Positions 6,924-13,102 of a stretch of 26,375 nucleotides of DNA are shown piece after piece. The number at the start of each line of letters is the position of its first letter. Position 1 is the stretch's first letter. Where the stretch lies: assembly GCA_019136035.1 (NCBI GenBank), contig JAGVUW010000854.1, positions 1 to 26,375 on the forward strand. Direction: 5' to 3'. The notes beneath the pieces were generated by a model, which ran no database searches, was not told the DNA's origin, and worked only from the letters and a program-made list of their open reading frames with translations. Origin of the DNA: Verrucomicrobiota bacterium (lineage in GTDB: Bacteria; Verrucomicrobiota; Lentisphaeria; Oligosphaerales; JAFGRS01). The position numbers were made by a program, and so were the translations under genes.

Positions 6924-6953
6924 TTGACAGCGGTCCAATCCCGCGAGTATAGT
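6924..6953 (+). promoter_or_regulatory. Near-consensus sigma70 promoter for pseudopilin copy 2
   Basis: A perfect TTGACA (6924-6929) and TATAGT (6948-6953; 5 of 6) are separated by 18 bases. This is the best promoter in the window. Transcription would begin about 6960 and run through a long leader into copy 2 and perhaps the nitrilase-family gene. Confidence 0.75.
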
Positions 6954-7149
6954 GGCGACATCGCTCCATGAGACGGGGGAGCCGGCCTGAGCTATTCACG
7001 CGCCGCCTTGCGGCTCGCGAACAGGCCGCCCTCCAGGTTGCGACGCGAGGCACTTGCGGCCTCCTGTTCAGGGCTGGCCGAGCAGGCGGCGTGGAGCGAC
7101 GCGCGTCGAGACTTGCGGCGCAGTATAGTGCGGCGCAAGCGGGTCATGA

Positions 7150-7168
7150 ACGAAGCCATGGGCTTCGT
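7150..7168 (+). promoter_or_regulatory. Leader hairpin upstream of pseudopilin copy 2
   Basis: ACGAAGCC and GGCTTCGT form a perfect 8-bp stem with an ATG triloop, about 70 bases before the copy 2 start codon. It lies inside the inferred transcript, so it could affect mRNA stability or translation. As a DNA palindrome it could also bind a regulator. Confidence 0.5.
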
Positions 7169-7239
7169 GAATGATCCAGGCCAGGGAGTTGCGAGTGATC
7201 GGGTCGGTCCTGTTCCGCAGCAACCACGGAGAGTCCGCA

Positions 7240-7887
7240 ATGCGCCGTCGCAACGCGTTCACGCTGATCGAGCTCCTGGTGGTGATTGCCATCATTGCCA
7301 TCCTGGCCGCGATGCTGTTGCCGGCCCTGTCGAAGGCGCGTGAGAAGGCCCGCCAGATTGCCTGCGTCAACAACATCAAGCAGATCGCCCTGGGCTGCCT
7401 CATGTACGGCGACGAGTGGGACCGCGTGCCGCCCTCGTACCAGGCCGGCAATACGGCGTGGGACTACTGGTATGAGATGATCGAGCCGAGCTTCCCGAAG
7501 AACAAGGAACTGTACCTCTGCCCGAGTTCCCTCGATATCCCCGTCGGCTACGACAGCTACGGCTACAACTACAACTACCTCACCTACATCTACCCCGGAC
7601 ACCCGCTCTCGGCCGGCGGCTACGGCTACTGGGGCTGCCCCCTGGCCGGCGTCAAGCTGCCCAGCGCCACCATCCTCCTCGGCGACAGCGGCACGCACTG
7701 GCAGTCATCCACCGGCGCGCCCCTCGTCGATATGGCCTACGTGATCAGCTACGGCCTGCCTGGCAAGAACTACTGCGTCTACCGCAACCACAACGGCTTC
7801 GGCAATCTCGCCTTCATCGATGGCCACGTCAGCAGCCACAACGTCGCCTTTACCACCAACTCCTGGAATTTCCGCGTCGACAAGTGA
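7240..7887 (+). CDS. Type II pseudopilin-like H-X9-DG protein, copy 2
   Basis: This 215-residue paralogue of the preceding gene is the same length and aligns without gaps at roughly three quarters identity. The leader MRRRNA and the FTLIELLVVIAIIAIL helix are the same, as is the H-X9-DG motif, here NHNGFGNLAFIDGHVSSHN. Differences cluster in the middle (for example SYGYNYNYLTYIYPGHPLS) and in the last 15 residues, as expected for surface-exposed parts after a tandem duplication. The ATG follows GGAGAG by six bases. It has its own strong promoter about 290 bases upstream, which suggests expression independent of copy 1. The nitrilase-family gene follows 83 bp downstream on the same strand. Confidence 0.92.
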   Translation: MRRRNAFTLIELLVVIAIIAILAAMLLPALSKAREKARQIACVNNIKQIALGCLMYGDEWDRVPPSYQAGNTAWDYWYEMIEPSFPKNKELYLCPSSLDIPVGYDSYGYNYNYLTYIYPGHPLSAGGYGYWGCPLAGVKLPSATILLGDSGTHWQSSTGAPLVDMAYVISYGLPGKNYCVYRNHNGFGNLAFIDGHVSSHNVAFTTNSWNFRVDK

Positions 7888-7970
7888 GCGGTCGGCCCTG
7901 AAGACCGTGCACCGCGGTGCCGCGGCCCATGGCCCTGGGGTTTAGTTAAGGAATAGGAGAGCGTACGACC

Positions 7971-8909
7971 ATGGCCCGACGAGTCACCCTTAGCGCCCTG
8001 GGACCGCGACCGCTCCAGGGCGACGTCAACCGCCCCCATCAGCAGGCCGTCGATGAGATGATCGCCTGGTGGCAGAGCCAGGTGGCCATCGTCCTGCCGG
8101 ACCGCCCCGACCTCATCGTCGTCCCGGAAGCCTGCGACCGCTATCCGAACTACCCCATGGACAAGCGCCTGGAGTACTACCGCTGCCGCGGCGACCAGGT
8201 GCGCGACTTCTTCGCCGGTGTCGCCCGCGACAACCGCTGCCACATCGCCTACTCGGCGGCACGCGAACTGCCCGACGGCACCTGGCGCAACTCGACCCAG
8301 ATCCTCGACCGCACCGGCGCCGTCGCCGGTGTCTACAACAAGAACCATCTCGTCATCGAAGAAACCACCAAGGGCGGCATCCTCTGCGGCAAGGACGCCC
8401 CCCTGATCCAGACCGACTTCGGCACGATCGCCTGCGCCATCTGCTTCGACCTGAACTTCGACGAGATCCGCGCCAAGACCAAGGCGCTGCGCCCCGACCT
8501 CGTCGTCTTCTGCAGCATGTACCACGGCGGCCTCATGCAGAGCGTCTGGGCCTACGACTGCCGTGCCCACTTCATCGGTGCCATCGCCGGCAACGAGTGC
8601 ACCGTCCTCAACCCCGTCGGCGAACGCATCGCCCGCAGCACCAACTACTACTCCTGGCTGACCACCCAGGTCAATCTCGACTGCGTCGTTGCTCATATCG
8701 ACTACAACAACGCCAAGTTCCGCGCCATGAAGCAGAAGTACGGCCGTGGCGTCACCTTCAGCGACCCCGGCTACCTCGGCTGCGTTCTGCTCACCAACGA
8801 GATGGACGGCATCACCATGCCCGAGATCGTCGCCGAGTTCGAGATCGAACTCCTCGACGACTACTGGGCGCGCGCCCTGAAGCATCGCGCCGAGAACACC
8901 GAGCCCTGA
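7971..8909 (+). CDS. Carbon-nitrogen hydrolase (nitrilase superfamily)
   Basis: This 312-residue cytoplasmic enzyme carries the Glu-Lys-Cys triad of the nitrilase superfamily in order: Glu53 (VVPEACD), Lys124 (VYNKNHLV) and Cys158 (CAICFDLNFDEIR). The conserved Asn-rich and strand segments are also present. Such enzymes hydrolyse a nitrile or, more often, an amide or carbamoyl C-N bond through a thioester on the Cys. The exact substrate cannot be told from sequence. The closest feel is to the amidase or N-carbamoyl hydrolase branches found widely in PVC bacteria, a weak judgement. The ATG has AGGAG eleven bases upstream. It lies between the pseudopilin pair and the Vsr-like gene, and no pathway partner adjoins it. 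Confidence 0.88.
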   Translation: MARRVTLSALGPRPLQGDVNRPHQQAVDEMIAWWQSQVAIVLPDRPDLIVVPEACDRYPNYPMDKRLEYYRCRGDQVRDFFAGVARDNRCHIAYSAARELPDGTWRNSTQILDRTGAVAGVYNKNHLVIEETTKGGILCGKDAPLIQTDFGTIACAICFDLNFDEIRAKTKALRPDLVVFCSMYHGGLMQSVWAYDCRAHFIGAIAGNECTVLNPVGERIARSTNYYSWLTTQVNLDCVVAHIDYNNAKFRAMKQKYGRGVTFSDPGYLGCVLLTNEMDGITMPEIVAEFEIELLDDYWARALKHRAENTEP

Positions 8910-9006
8910 GCGCCAGCGCCGGCGGCGCCCTGACGCCCCGCGGCGGCACAGTCAAGGAGGCCCCCGCGGGCCGGCGCTGTCTCGGCCGCCAGGAGTCGAA
9001 TCCGCG

Positions 9007-9369
9007 ATGAGCCGCGGTACGTCTGAGACCCGCGACGCCGCGCGACTGGTGCGCTCAGCCCTGCATCGCCTGGGCTACCGCTTCCGGCTGGGCCGCGATG
9101 ACCTCCCGGGACGGCCCGACCTCGTCCTGCCGCGCTGGCATCTCGCCGTCCTCGTGGTCGACTGCGCCCGCTACCCGCACCCCGGCTGCCCGCAGCCGCC
9201 CGTCAAGGCCGCCGCCACCGCCAACCAGTGCCTCGCCCAGGACTGCCAGGCCCTGGCCAGCCTGGGCTGGGAGACCCTCGTCATCCAGGCCTGCGAGACC
9301 GCTGCCCCCCAAGCCCTCGCCCACCGCCTCGACATCGCCATCCAGGGCCGCCTCATCGCCAGGCCCTAG
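9007..9369 (+). CDS. Vsr-like / DUF559-type endonuclease fold, degraded active site
   Basis: This 120-residue protein follows the very-short-patch-repair endonuclease plan: a helical start (TRDAARLVRSALHRLGYRFRL), the motif DDLPGRPDLVLP with the catalytic-type Asp38, a core strand HLAVLVVDCARYPHPGC, and the closing SLGWETLVIQACE. In Vsr enzymes the core strand reads G-C-F-W-H-x-H. Here the Phe-Trp-His is replaced by Ala-Arg-Tyr, although a second His (His58) and the Cys pair remain. The base-flipping Trp and catalytic His are therefore missing, and mismatch nicking at T:G is doubtful. It may be a non-catalytic or repurposed homologue. No Dcm-type methyltransferase is in the window. AGGAG lies 11 bases before the ATG. 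The stop codon lies inside the edge of the adjacent insertion element. Confidence 0.7.
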   Translation: MSRGTSETRDAARLVRSALHRLGYRFRLGRDDLPGRPDLVLPRWHLAVLVVDCARYPHPGCPQPPVKAAATANQCLAQDCQALASLGWETLVIQACETAAPQALAHRLDIAIQGRLIARP

Positions 9370-9415
9370 CAGGCTGTCGGACTTGGCGCCCGCCAAGTCC
9401 TGACAAGCCTGCTAG
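9366..9415. repeat. 50-bp near-perfect hairpin at left IS end
   Basis: The arms CTAGCAGGCT (9366-9375) and AGCCTGCTAG (9406-9415) pair perfectly, and GTC (9376-9378) pairs with GAC (9402-9404). GGACTTGGCG (9379-9388) pairs with CGCCAAGTCC (9391-9400). That gives 23 bp of stem with two bulged bases and a 2-base loop. It contains the stop codon of the Vsr-like gene and may end its transcript. Confidence 0.8.
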
Positions 9416-9418
9416 ATG

Positions 9419-9471
9419 CCCCTTCGCGACGGGGCGCGAAGGGGGGGATTCCGCCGTTTGGCCCGGCGGAA
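9419..9471. repeat. Two further perfect hairpins in tandem
   Basis: CCCCTTCGCG and CGCGAAGGGG (9419-9444) make a 10-bp stem with a 6-base loop. TTCCGCCG and CGGCGGAA (9449-9471) make an 8-bp stem with a 7-base loop. With the hairpin at 9366-9415 this gives three strong stem-loops within 106 bases. Confidence 0.75.
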
Positions 9472-9539
9472 GGCCGGTCGGGGGGCGTCGGGGCAACGCG
9501 GAGGGCTTCACGGAACCGCCAGCGCGGGGCGCGCAACGC

Positions 9540-9731
9540 CGGATCGGCACTTGCCACCGTGGGCGCCAGCTCCTGCCTGTCGTTGGGCTCAACGCTGACC
9601 CGACAGCCTAGGATCATCATGCTGCCGTCGGCATCGACCGCGGCCTGCGCGTTGTAGGCCTGCTCGAAGTGTCGCCCGTCACCCGCCTTAGCGGATTGGC
9701 GGAATCCGGCGTCAGCCGTAGATTCATCCAA
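9540..9731 (-). pseudogene. Transposase fragment (IS1182/IS5-type, C-terminal part)
   Basis: About 64 codons match the conserved part of DDE transposases near HFEQAYNAQAAVDADGSMM, then RVSVEPNDRQELAPTVASADP. The spacing of YNAQAAVD and ND(R/K)QEL is characteristic of IS1182-like enzymes. There is no proper start, the N-terminal catalytic part is missing, and the frame after SADP degenerates into non-homologous Arg/Pro-rich sequence. It is a non-functional remnant inside the inverted-repeat element. Confidence 0.7.
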
Positions 9732-9736
9732 TCAAA

Positions 9737-9804
9737 AGGAGCCTGTAGGACTTAGAGCCACGCGCGCGACAGCGCGCCGATGGCCCTAAGTCCGACAGGC
9801 TCCT
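9737..9804. repeat. 68-bp hairpin at right IS end
   Basis: The arms 9737-9755 and 9786-9804 are complementary over 18 of 19 positions, and an inner GCCA/TGGC adds to the stem around a CG-rich loop. Its outer arm is the right terminal inverted repeat of the element. Confidence 0.75.
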
Positions 9805-9806
9805 AG

Positions 9807-9992
9807 CCGACCCGCCGCCTGCCCGCCGCCCCTGGCCGCCCATCGCCGCCGGGGGGCGGTGACGCCCCTCAGCCCGCGGGCGCCGCCCCGGCGCCCCGGC
9901 GCCCCAGCCCCGTCCGACCTGTCGGATTCCCGCCCTCGGCGGGGCCTTCGCTACGCGGCGGCAGGCTTCCCGACAAAAACCCTCCGGCGGCC
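9807..9992. other. Non-coding GC-rich stretch with short hairpins
   Basis: No gene is seen. There are short inverted repeats, including TCCGAC-CT-GTCGGA (9913-9926) and CCCGCC-CTC-GGCGGG just after it. The first carries GTCGGA, as in the adjacent IS ends, and may be another remnant of the same element. Confidence 0.45.
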
Positions 9993-10022
9993 TTGACATC
10001 ACCCGCCCTCAGCAAGTATCGT
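9993..10022 (+). promoter_or_regulatory. Promoter of the HTH/zinc-ribbon regulator
   Basis: TTGACA (9993-9998) and TATCGT (10017-10022; 4 of 6) are spaced by 18 bases, about 47 bases before the regulator start codon. The local AT content is well above the surroundings. Confidence 0.6.
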
Positions 10023-10033
10023 TTGATATGATT

Positions 10034-10048
10034 AGCAGATGATCTGCT
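10034..10048 (+). promoter_or_regulatory. Operator-like palindrome before the HTH regulator
   Basis: AGCAGAT-G-ATCTGCT is a perfect 7-1-7 inverted repeat just downstream of the expected transcription start and 20 bases before the ATG. Its size and position suit binding by an XRE-type dimer, so autoregulation by the adjacent gene is a reasonable inference. Confidence 0.55.
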
Positions 10049-10068
10049 GAGAGGATTCGAGGTCCGTG

Positions 10069-10725
10069 ATGGAACCGCGTTCAGGGCCACAGACGTTGAG
10101 CGAGGGTGCGGCCGGCGAGGCCGAGGCGGCGTTGCATCGTCGTCTCCGGGAACGCCGTTTGTCGGCGGGCCTGTCGCAGCAGGAACTGGCCGAGCGCGCC
10201 GGGGTGCAGCAGAGCGCCATCAGTGCCTTCGAGCGTCACGGCAGTGCGGCGCAGGCCCTGTCGGCGGAGAACGTCCAGCAGATCGCCACGATTCTGGGCC
10301 TCGATCTGTCGGCGGTGCCGGCGGTGGGTCGCAGTCGGTCGGCGCGGCTCGGGCTGTTCTTCTGTCCGAATCCGGACTGTCCGAGTGTGCTGGCCTACCC
10401 GGTGGGCGAGCGCACCCTGTACCGGCCGCGCTTTGTGCGTGCCGAGATCGGCCGGCGGCTGTTCTGCGTCGACTGCGGCGAGATCTGTGAGAGCCGTTGC
10501 CCCGGCTGCGGGGCCTTGCCGGGGGATCACCTGCGCGGCGCCGTCTGTCCGGAGTGCGGCACGCCGTATCTCGGCGGCGGCGACGATCTGGCGGCGGCCG
10601 ACCTCGAGCGGCGCCTGGCATGGCAGCGGGCACTCTCCGGAGGCGATGACCTCCGCGAGTACCGCCACGGCGCGCCGGCCGCGCCGGCGGGTTCGTCCGC
10701 GCTGACGGCGCCGGAGCGGCCGTGA
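10069..10725 (+). CDS. XRE-type HTH protein with multi-cysteine zinc ribbons
   Basis: In this 218-residue protein, residues 22-80 are a lambda-repressor-like HTH (LRERRLSAGLSQQELAERAGVQQSAISAFERH). The rest carries nine cysteines in pairs: Cys99-x4-Cys104, Cys133-x2-Cys136, Cys140-x3-Cys144-x2-Cys147 and Cys160-x2-Cys163 (VCPECGTPYL). These look like two or more treble-clef or rubredoxin-like zinc ribbons, or an iron- or redox-sensing site. The likely role is a DNA-binding regulator; the effector is unknown. The ATG was chosen six bases after GAGG, although a GTG directly before it is also possible. The upstream promoter and palindrome suggest self-control. The membrane protein follows after 43 bp and the kinase after that, so this may be the operon regulator. 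Confidence 0.82.
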   Translation: MEPRSGPQTLSEGAAGEAEAALHRRLRERRLSAGLSQQELAERAGVQQSAISAFERHGSAAQALSAENVQQIATILGLDLSAVPAVGRSRSARLGLFFCPNPDCPSVLAYPVGERTLYRPRFVRAEIGRRLFCVDCGEICESRCPGCGALPGDHLRGAVCPECGTPYLGGGDDLAAADLERRLAWQRALSGGDDLREYRHGAPAAPAGSSALTAPERP

Positions 10726-10768
10726 GGACACTGAGGCAGTTGAACATCACGACCAGGGAGATGCGGCC

Positions 10769-11437
10769 ATGATGGTGAGTCTTGCAGGAAGCGAAGCCAG
10801 GCTGGAGCGTGCGGCGACGGCGGCCGGCACCCTCATGCGTGTGGTGGCGGAGGTGACCGACCGCGAGGTCCTCTCGCGTCTCGGTGCCCGCGGCATGGTG
10901 GCGATCACGCTGCCGCCCCTGGCGCTGGCGCAGGCGCTGCTCCTGAAGAGCCCGGTGGCGGGGTCGGCATGGCTGCCGCTGGTCTGGTGCAGTCTGGCCT
11001 ACTACATGTTGCGCTTCCGGCTGTCGGAGAGCATCGTGGCGGCGCTGGCCGGCGCGGTGCTGGTGGTCCTGGCGGCACCGGCGGGGACCTCCTGGTGGTC
11101 AGCGCTGGTGGTCCTGGCGGCGGCGACCGGCTGCAGCCTGCTTCGGCCGTGGCTCTATGCCGAATTCTGGCCGGCCTACGCCTTTGTCAGCACCCTCTTC
11201 GCGGTGGTGGTTCCGGCGGTGTGCTGGCTCCTGGGTCTGGCCCACCCCGAGGCGACCCTGGGGGCCTATCTGGGGTCGGCGGCCCTGGCGCCGCTGGTCG
11301 GCGGCCTGACCTTCGCCGGCCTCGACGCCGTGCGCCGTCGCCTTGGCATTCGGATGGACTTCCCGGAGGAGGTCACGCTTCCCTACGACGCGTCGTTCCT
11401 GTACCGGCCTTACGTCACCCGTCGCGGCGGCCTGTGA
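10769..11437 (+). CDS. Six-helix integral membrane protein, unknown function
   Basis: This 222-residue hydrophobic protein has probable helices at about residues 42-60, 66-81, 88-105, 109-126, 135-157 and 163-184. A charged N-terminal 40 residues comes first, and a cytoplasmic-looking tail ends VTLPYDASFLYRPYVTRRGGL. No family motif was recognised. It could be a small transporter, a scaffold or an MreD-like shape protein, but nothing decides this. GGGAG lies eight bases before the first of two adjacent ATG codons. The FGGY kinase starts 28 bp after its stop, which suggests one transcript with the regulator upstream, so a role in uptake of the kinase substrate is possible but speculative. Confidence 0.8.
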   Translation: MMVSLAGSEARLERAATAAGTLMRVVAEVTDREVLSRLGARGMVAITLPPLALAQALLLKSPVAGSAWLPLVWCSLAYYMLRFRLSESIVAALAGAVLVVLAAPAGTSWWSALVVLAAATGCSLLRPWLYAEFWPAYAFVSTLFAVVVPAVCWLLGLAHPEATLGAYLGSAALAPLVGGLTFAGLDAVRRRLGIRMDFPEEVTLPYDASFLYRPYVTRRGGL

Positions 11438-11465
11438 GCGCCAGCACCCGGGGCCAGGAGCCACC

Positions 11466-12962
11466 ATGGCGGCAAAGGACCTGCTGATCGGCATCGACCT
11501 GGGCACCACCGCCCTCAAGGTCGCGGCCTTCGACGGCGACAGCGGCCGCCTGCTCGCCACGGCCAGCCGTCGACTGCCGACGCGGGTCGCTGCCGATGGC
11601 ACCCGCGAGCAGGACCTCGCTGACCTGCGCCGCAGCCTGGCGGCGGTCTTCAGCGACGTCCGCCAGGCGGTCGGCGACGCCGCCTGGTCGCGCGCCGCCG
11701 GCATCGGCCTGGCCGCCCAGGGCGGCAGCGGTGCGCTGTTTGATCGGCGCAGCGGTGCCCCCCAGACACCCCTGTACCTGTGGAATGACAGCCGTGCCGC
11801 GGCACTCCTCCCCGAGGTCGCGGCCGGACGCCCGGCGGCCTACTGGCGCGAGCTCTCACAGCGCCGCGGTCCCGGCATGGGCCTGGCACGGATGCTCTGG
11901 CTGCAGCGCCGCTGCCCCGGCGCCTTCGACGGCGACGCGGTCTACGCCGGCGCCGGCGAGGCCGCCTTCTTCATGATGACCGGGCAGTGGTGTCAGGATG
12001 CCTGCAATGCCCTGCAGATGGGCTGTTACAACGTCCTCGAGAATCGCCTCGACGAGGAGCCCCTGGCACTCCTGGGGCTCGGCCTGCGGCATGTGGCGCC
12101 CCTGCGTCAGGGCCACGGCCTGGCGGCGCTCGCGAGCGACGGTGCCGCCCTCCTCGGCCTGCCGGCCGGGCTGCCGGTGGCCGGGCCCTACATGGACCAC
12201 GAGGCCGGCTACCTCTCGGCCGCCGGGGCCTTCCCGCGGCCCCTGCAGTGCTCACTGGGCACCGCCTGGGTGGGGAACTTCGTGGTGCCCACGCCGCGCT
12301 GCGGCTGGTCGCCGGTGCAGCTCGTGATCGCGGCGCCGCCGCCCGAGAACGGCAGCCTCGTGATCCAGCCCCTGCTCACCGGCAATGTCTCCTGGGACTG
12401 GTGTCTGCAGTGCTTTCTCGACCGCGATCACGGTGCCGCGCTGGGCAAGGCCGCGGCCCTGTTCGAGGCCGCGCTCCTGCCGCCGCCGGGGCTGGTCTGC
12501 CTGCCGTGGTTCACCCAGGGCAACCCCTGGCTGGCCGGCAGTGCCGGGGCCGGGGTCTTCGCCGGCGGCAGCGCGGGTGTGACCTGCGACGACATGGTGC
12601 GGGCCCTGGCCGCCGGGCTCTGCTGCGAGTTCTACCGCGTCTTCCGTGACCTGAAACGCACCGCCGCCGTCGATGGCGTCGTCCTCGGCGGCGGCGCCAG
12701 CAAGGGCGCCTTCTTCCGGACCCTCCTGGCCGGCCTCTTCGCGCCTCTGCCCGTGGTCCTGTGCGCCGACGAAGACACCGGCGGTGCCCGCGGCGCCCTG
12801 GTCGCCTTCTCCGAACGCGTCTGCCGCTCACAGACGACGCCGGTGCCGGCCCCCGCCGAGGCCGTCCGCACGGCCCTCTGTGAGTACTACGAGACCTACG
12901 CGCGCACCTTCGACGGGATCTACGGAGCCCACCCCGCCGGCGCGCCCTACCGCCTCACCTGA
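11466..12962 (+). CDS. FGGY-family carbohydrate kinase
   Basis: This 498-residue cytoplasmic kinase has the two-domain ASKHA fold. The N-terminal phosphate loop is IGIDLGTTALKV (10-19) and the sugar-contacting segment is LWNDSRAAALL (Asp108, Arg110), as in xylulokinase-like members. The catalytic-type Asp244 lies in GPYMDHEAGYLSAAG. The C-terminal ATPase segments are QCSLGTAWVG (near 261) and GGGASKG (408-414). It would transfer phosphate from ATP to a sugar, typically a ketose, entering central metabolism; the substrate is not identifiable. Full length agrees with the family. The ATG has AGGAG five bases upstream. It is cotranscribed with the membrane protein and lies directly before a secreted lyase and a glycosidase, so it may act on sugars they release. 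Confidence 0.88.
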   Translation: MAAKDLLIGIDLGTTALKVAAFDGDSGRLLATASRRLPTRVAADGTREQDLADLRRSLAAVFSDVRQAVGDAAWSRAAGIGLAAQGGSGALFDRRSGAPQTPLYLWNDSRAAALLPEVAAGRPAAYWRELSQRRGPGMGLARMLWLQRRCPGAFDGDAVYAGAGEAAFFMMTGQWCQDACNALQMGCYNVLENRLDEEPLALLGLGLRHVAPLRQGHGLAALASDGAALLGLPAGLPVAGPYMDHEAGYLSAAGAFPRPLQCSLGTAWVGNFVVPTPRCGWSPVQLVIAAPPPENGSLVIQPLLTGNVSWDWCLQCFLDRDHGAALGKAAALFEAALLPPPGLVCLPWFTQGNPWLAGSAGAGVFAGGSAGVTCDDMVRALAAGLCCEFYRVFRDLKRTAAVDGVVLGGGASKGAFFRTLLAGLFAPLPVVLCADEDTGGARGALVAFSERVCRSQTTPVPAPAEAVRTALCEYYETYARTFDGIYGAHPAGAPYRLT

Positions 12963-13021
12963 CGGACGTCCCCACCTCGGCAGGGCCGATCCCGTGGGTT
13001 ACCCGTATCGCGCCGGGCGGG

Positions 13022-13051
13022 TTGTGCATGGCGCGTCCCGACCGGTATCTT
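13022..13051 (+). promoter_or_regulatory. Possible promoter of the heparinase-like gene
   Basis: TTGTGC (13022-13027) and TATCTT (13046-13051) lie 18 bases apart, 52 bases before the lyase ATG, in the 140-bp gap after the kinase. Match quality is moderate. Confidence 0.4.
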
Positions 13052-13102
13052 AGGCCGCGTCGTGGCGAGACCTGTCCGACCCCATGAGAAAGGACTCCGA
13101 TC

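Larger units (their letters stand above)
6793..7239 (+). other. 447-bp intergenic gap with a strong promoter and long leader
   Basis: There is no plausible gene in this gap. It contains a near-consensus promoter (6924-6953), a leader of roughly 280 bases before the second pseudopilin, a second TATAGT box (7124-7129) without a convincing -35, and a hairpin at 7150-7168. The first 130 bases after copy 1 are GC-rich with short stems such as GTCCCG/CGGGAC but no U-tract. Confidence 0.6.
9366..9806 (-). mobile_element. Decayed insertion sequence with hairpin ends
   Basis: A 441-bp segment is bounded by 21-bp imperfect inverted repeats (9366-9386 and 9786-9806; 18 of 21 identical) sharing the core CTGTCGGACTT and starting with CTAG. 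Each end also folds on itself into a long hairpin. Inside is a minus-strand transposase remnant. The size is far below a complete IS of that type, so this is an internally deleted, inactive copy. It lies between the Vsr-like gene and the HTH regulator. Confidence 0.65.

Noticed and set aside
7101..7129. A second promoter ending in TATAGT at 7124-7129
   Set aside because: No acceptable -35 element lies 16-19 bases upstream.
9597..9612. A third terminal inverted repeat within the transposase remnant (CGACAGCCTAGG)
   Set aside because: The bases encode conserved transposase residues continuing on both sides, so the resemblance to the IS end is probably chance.
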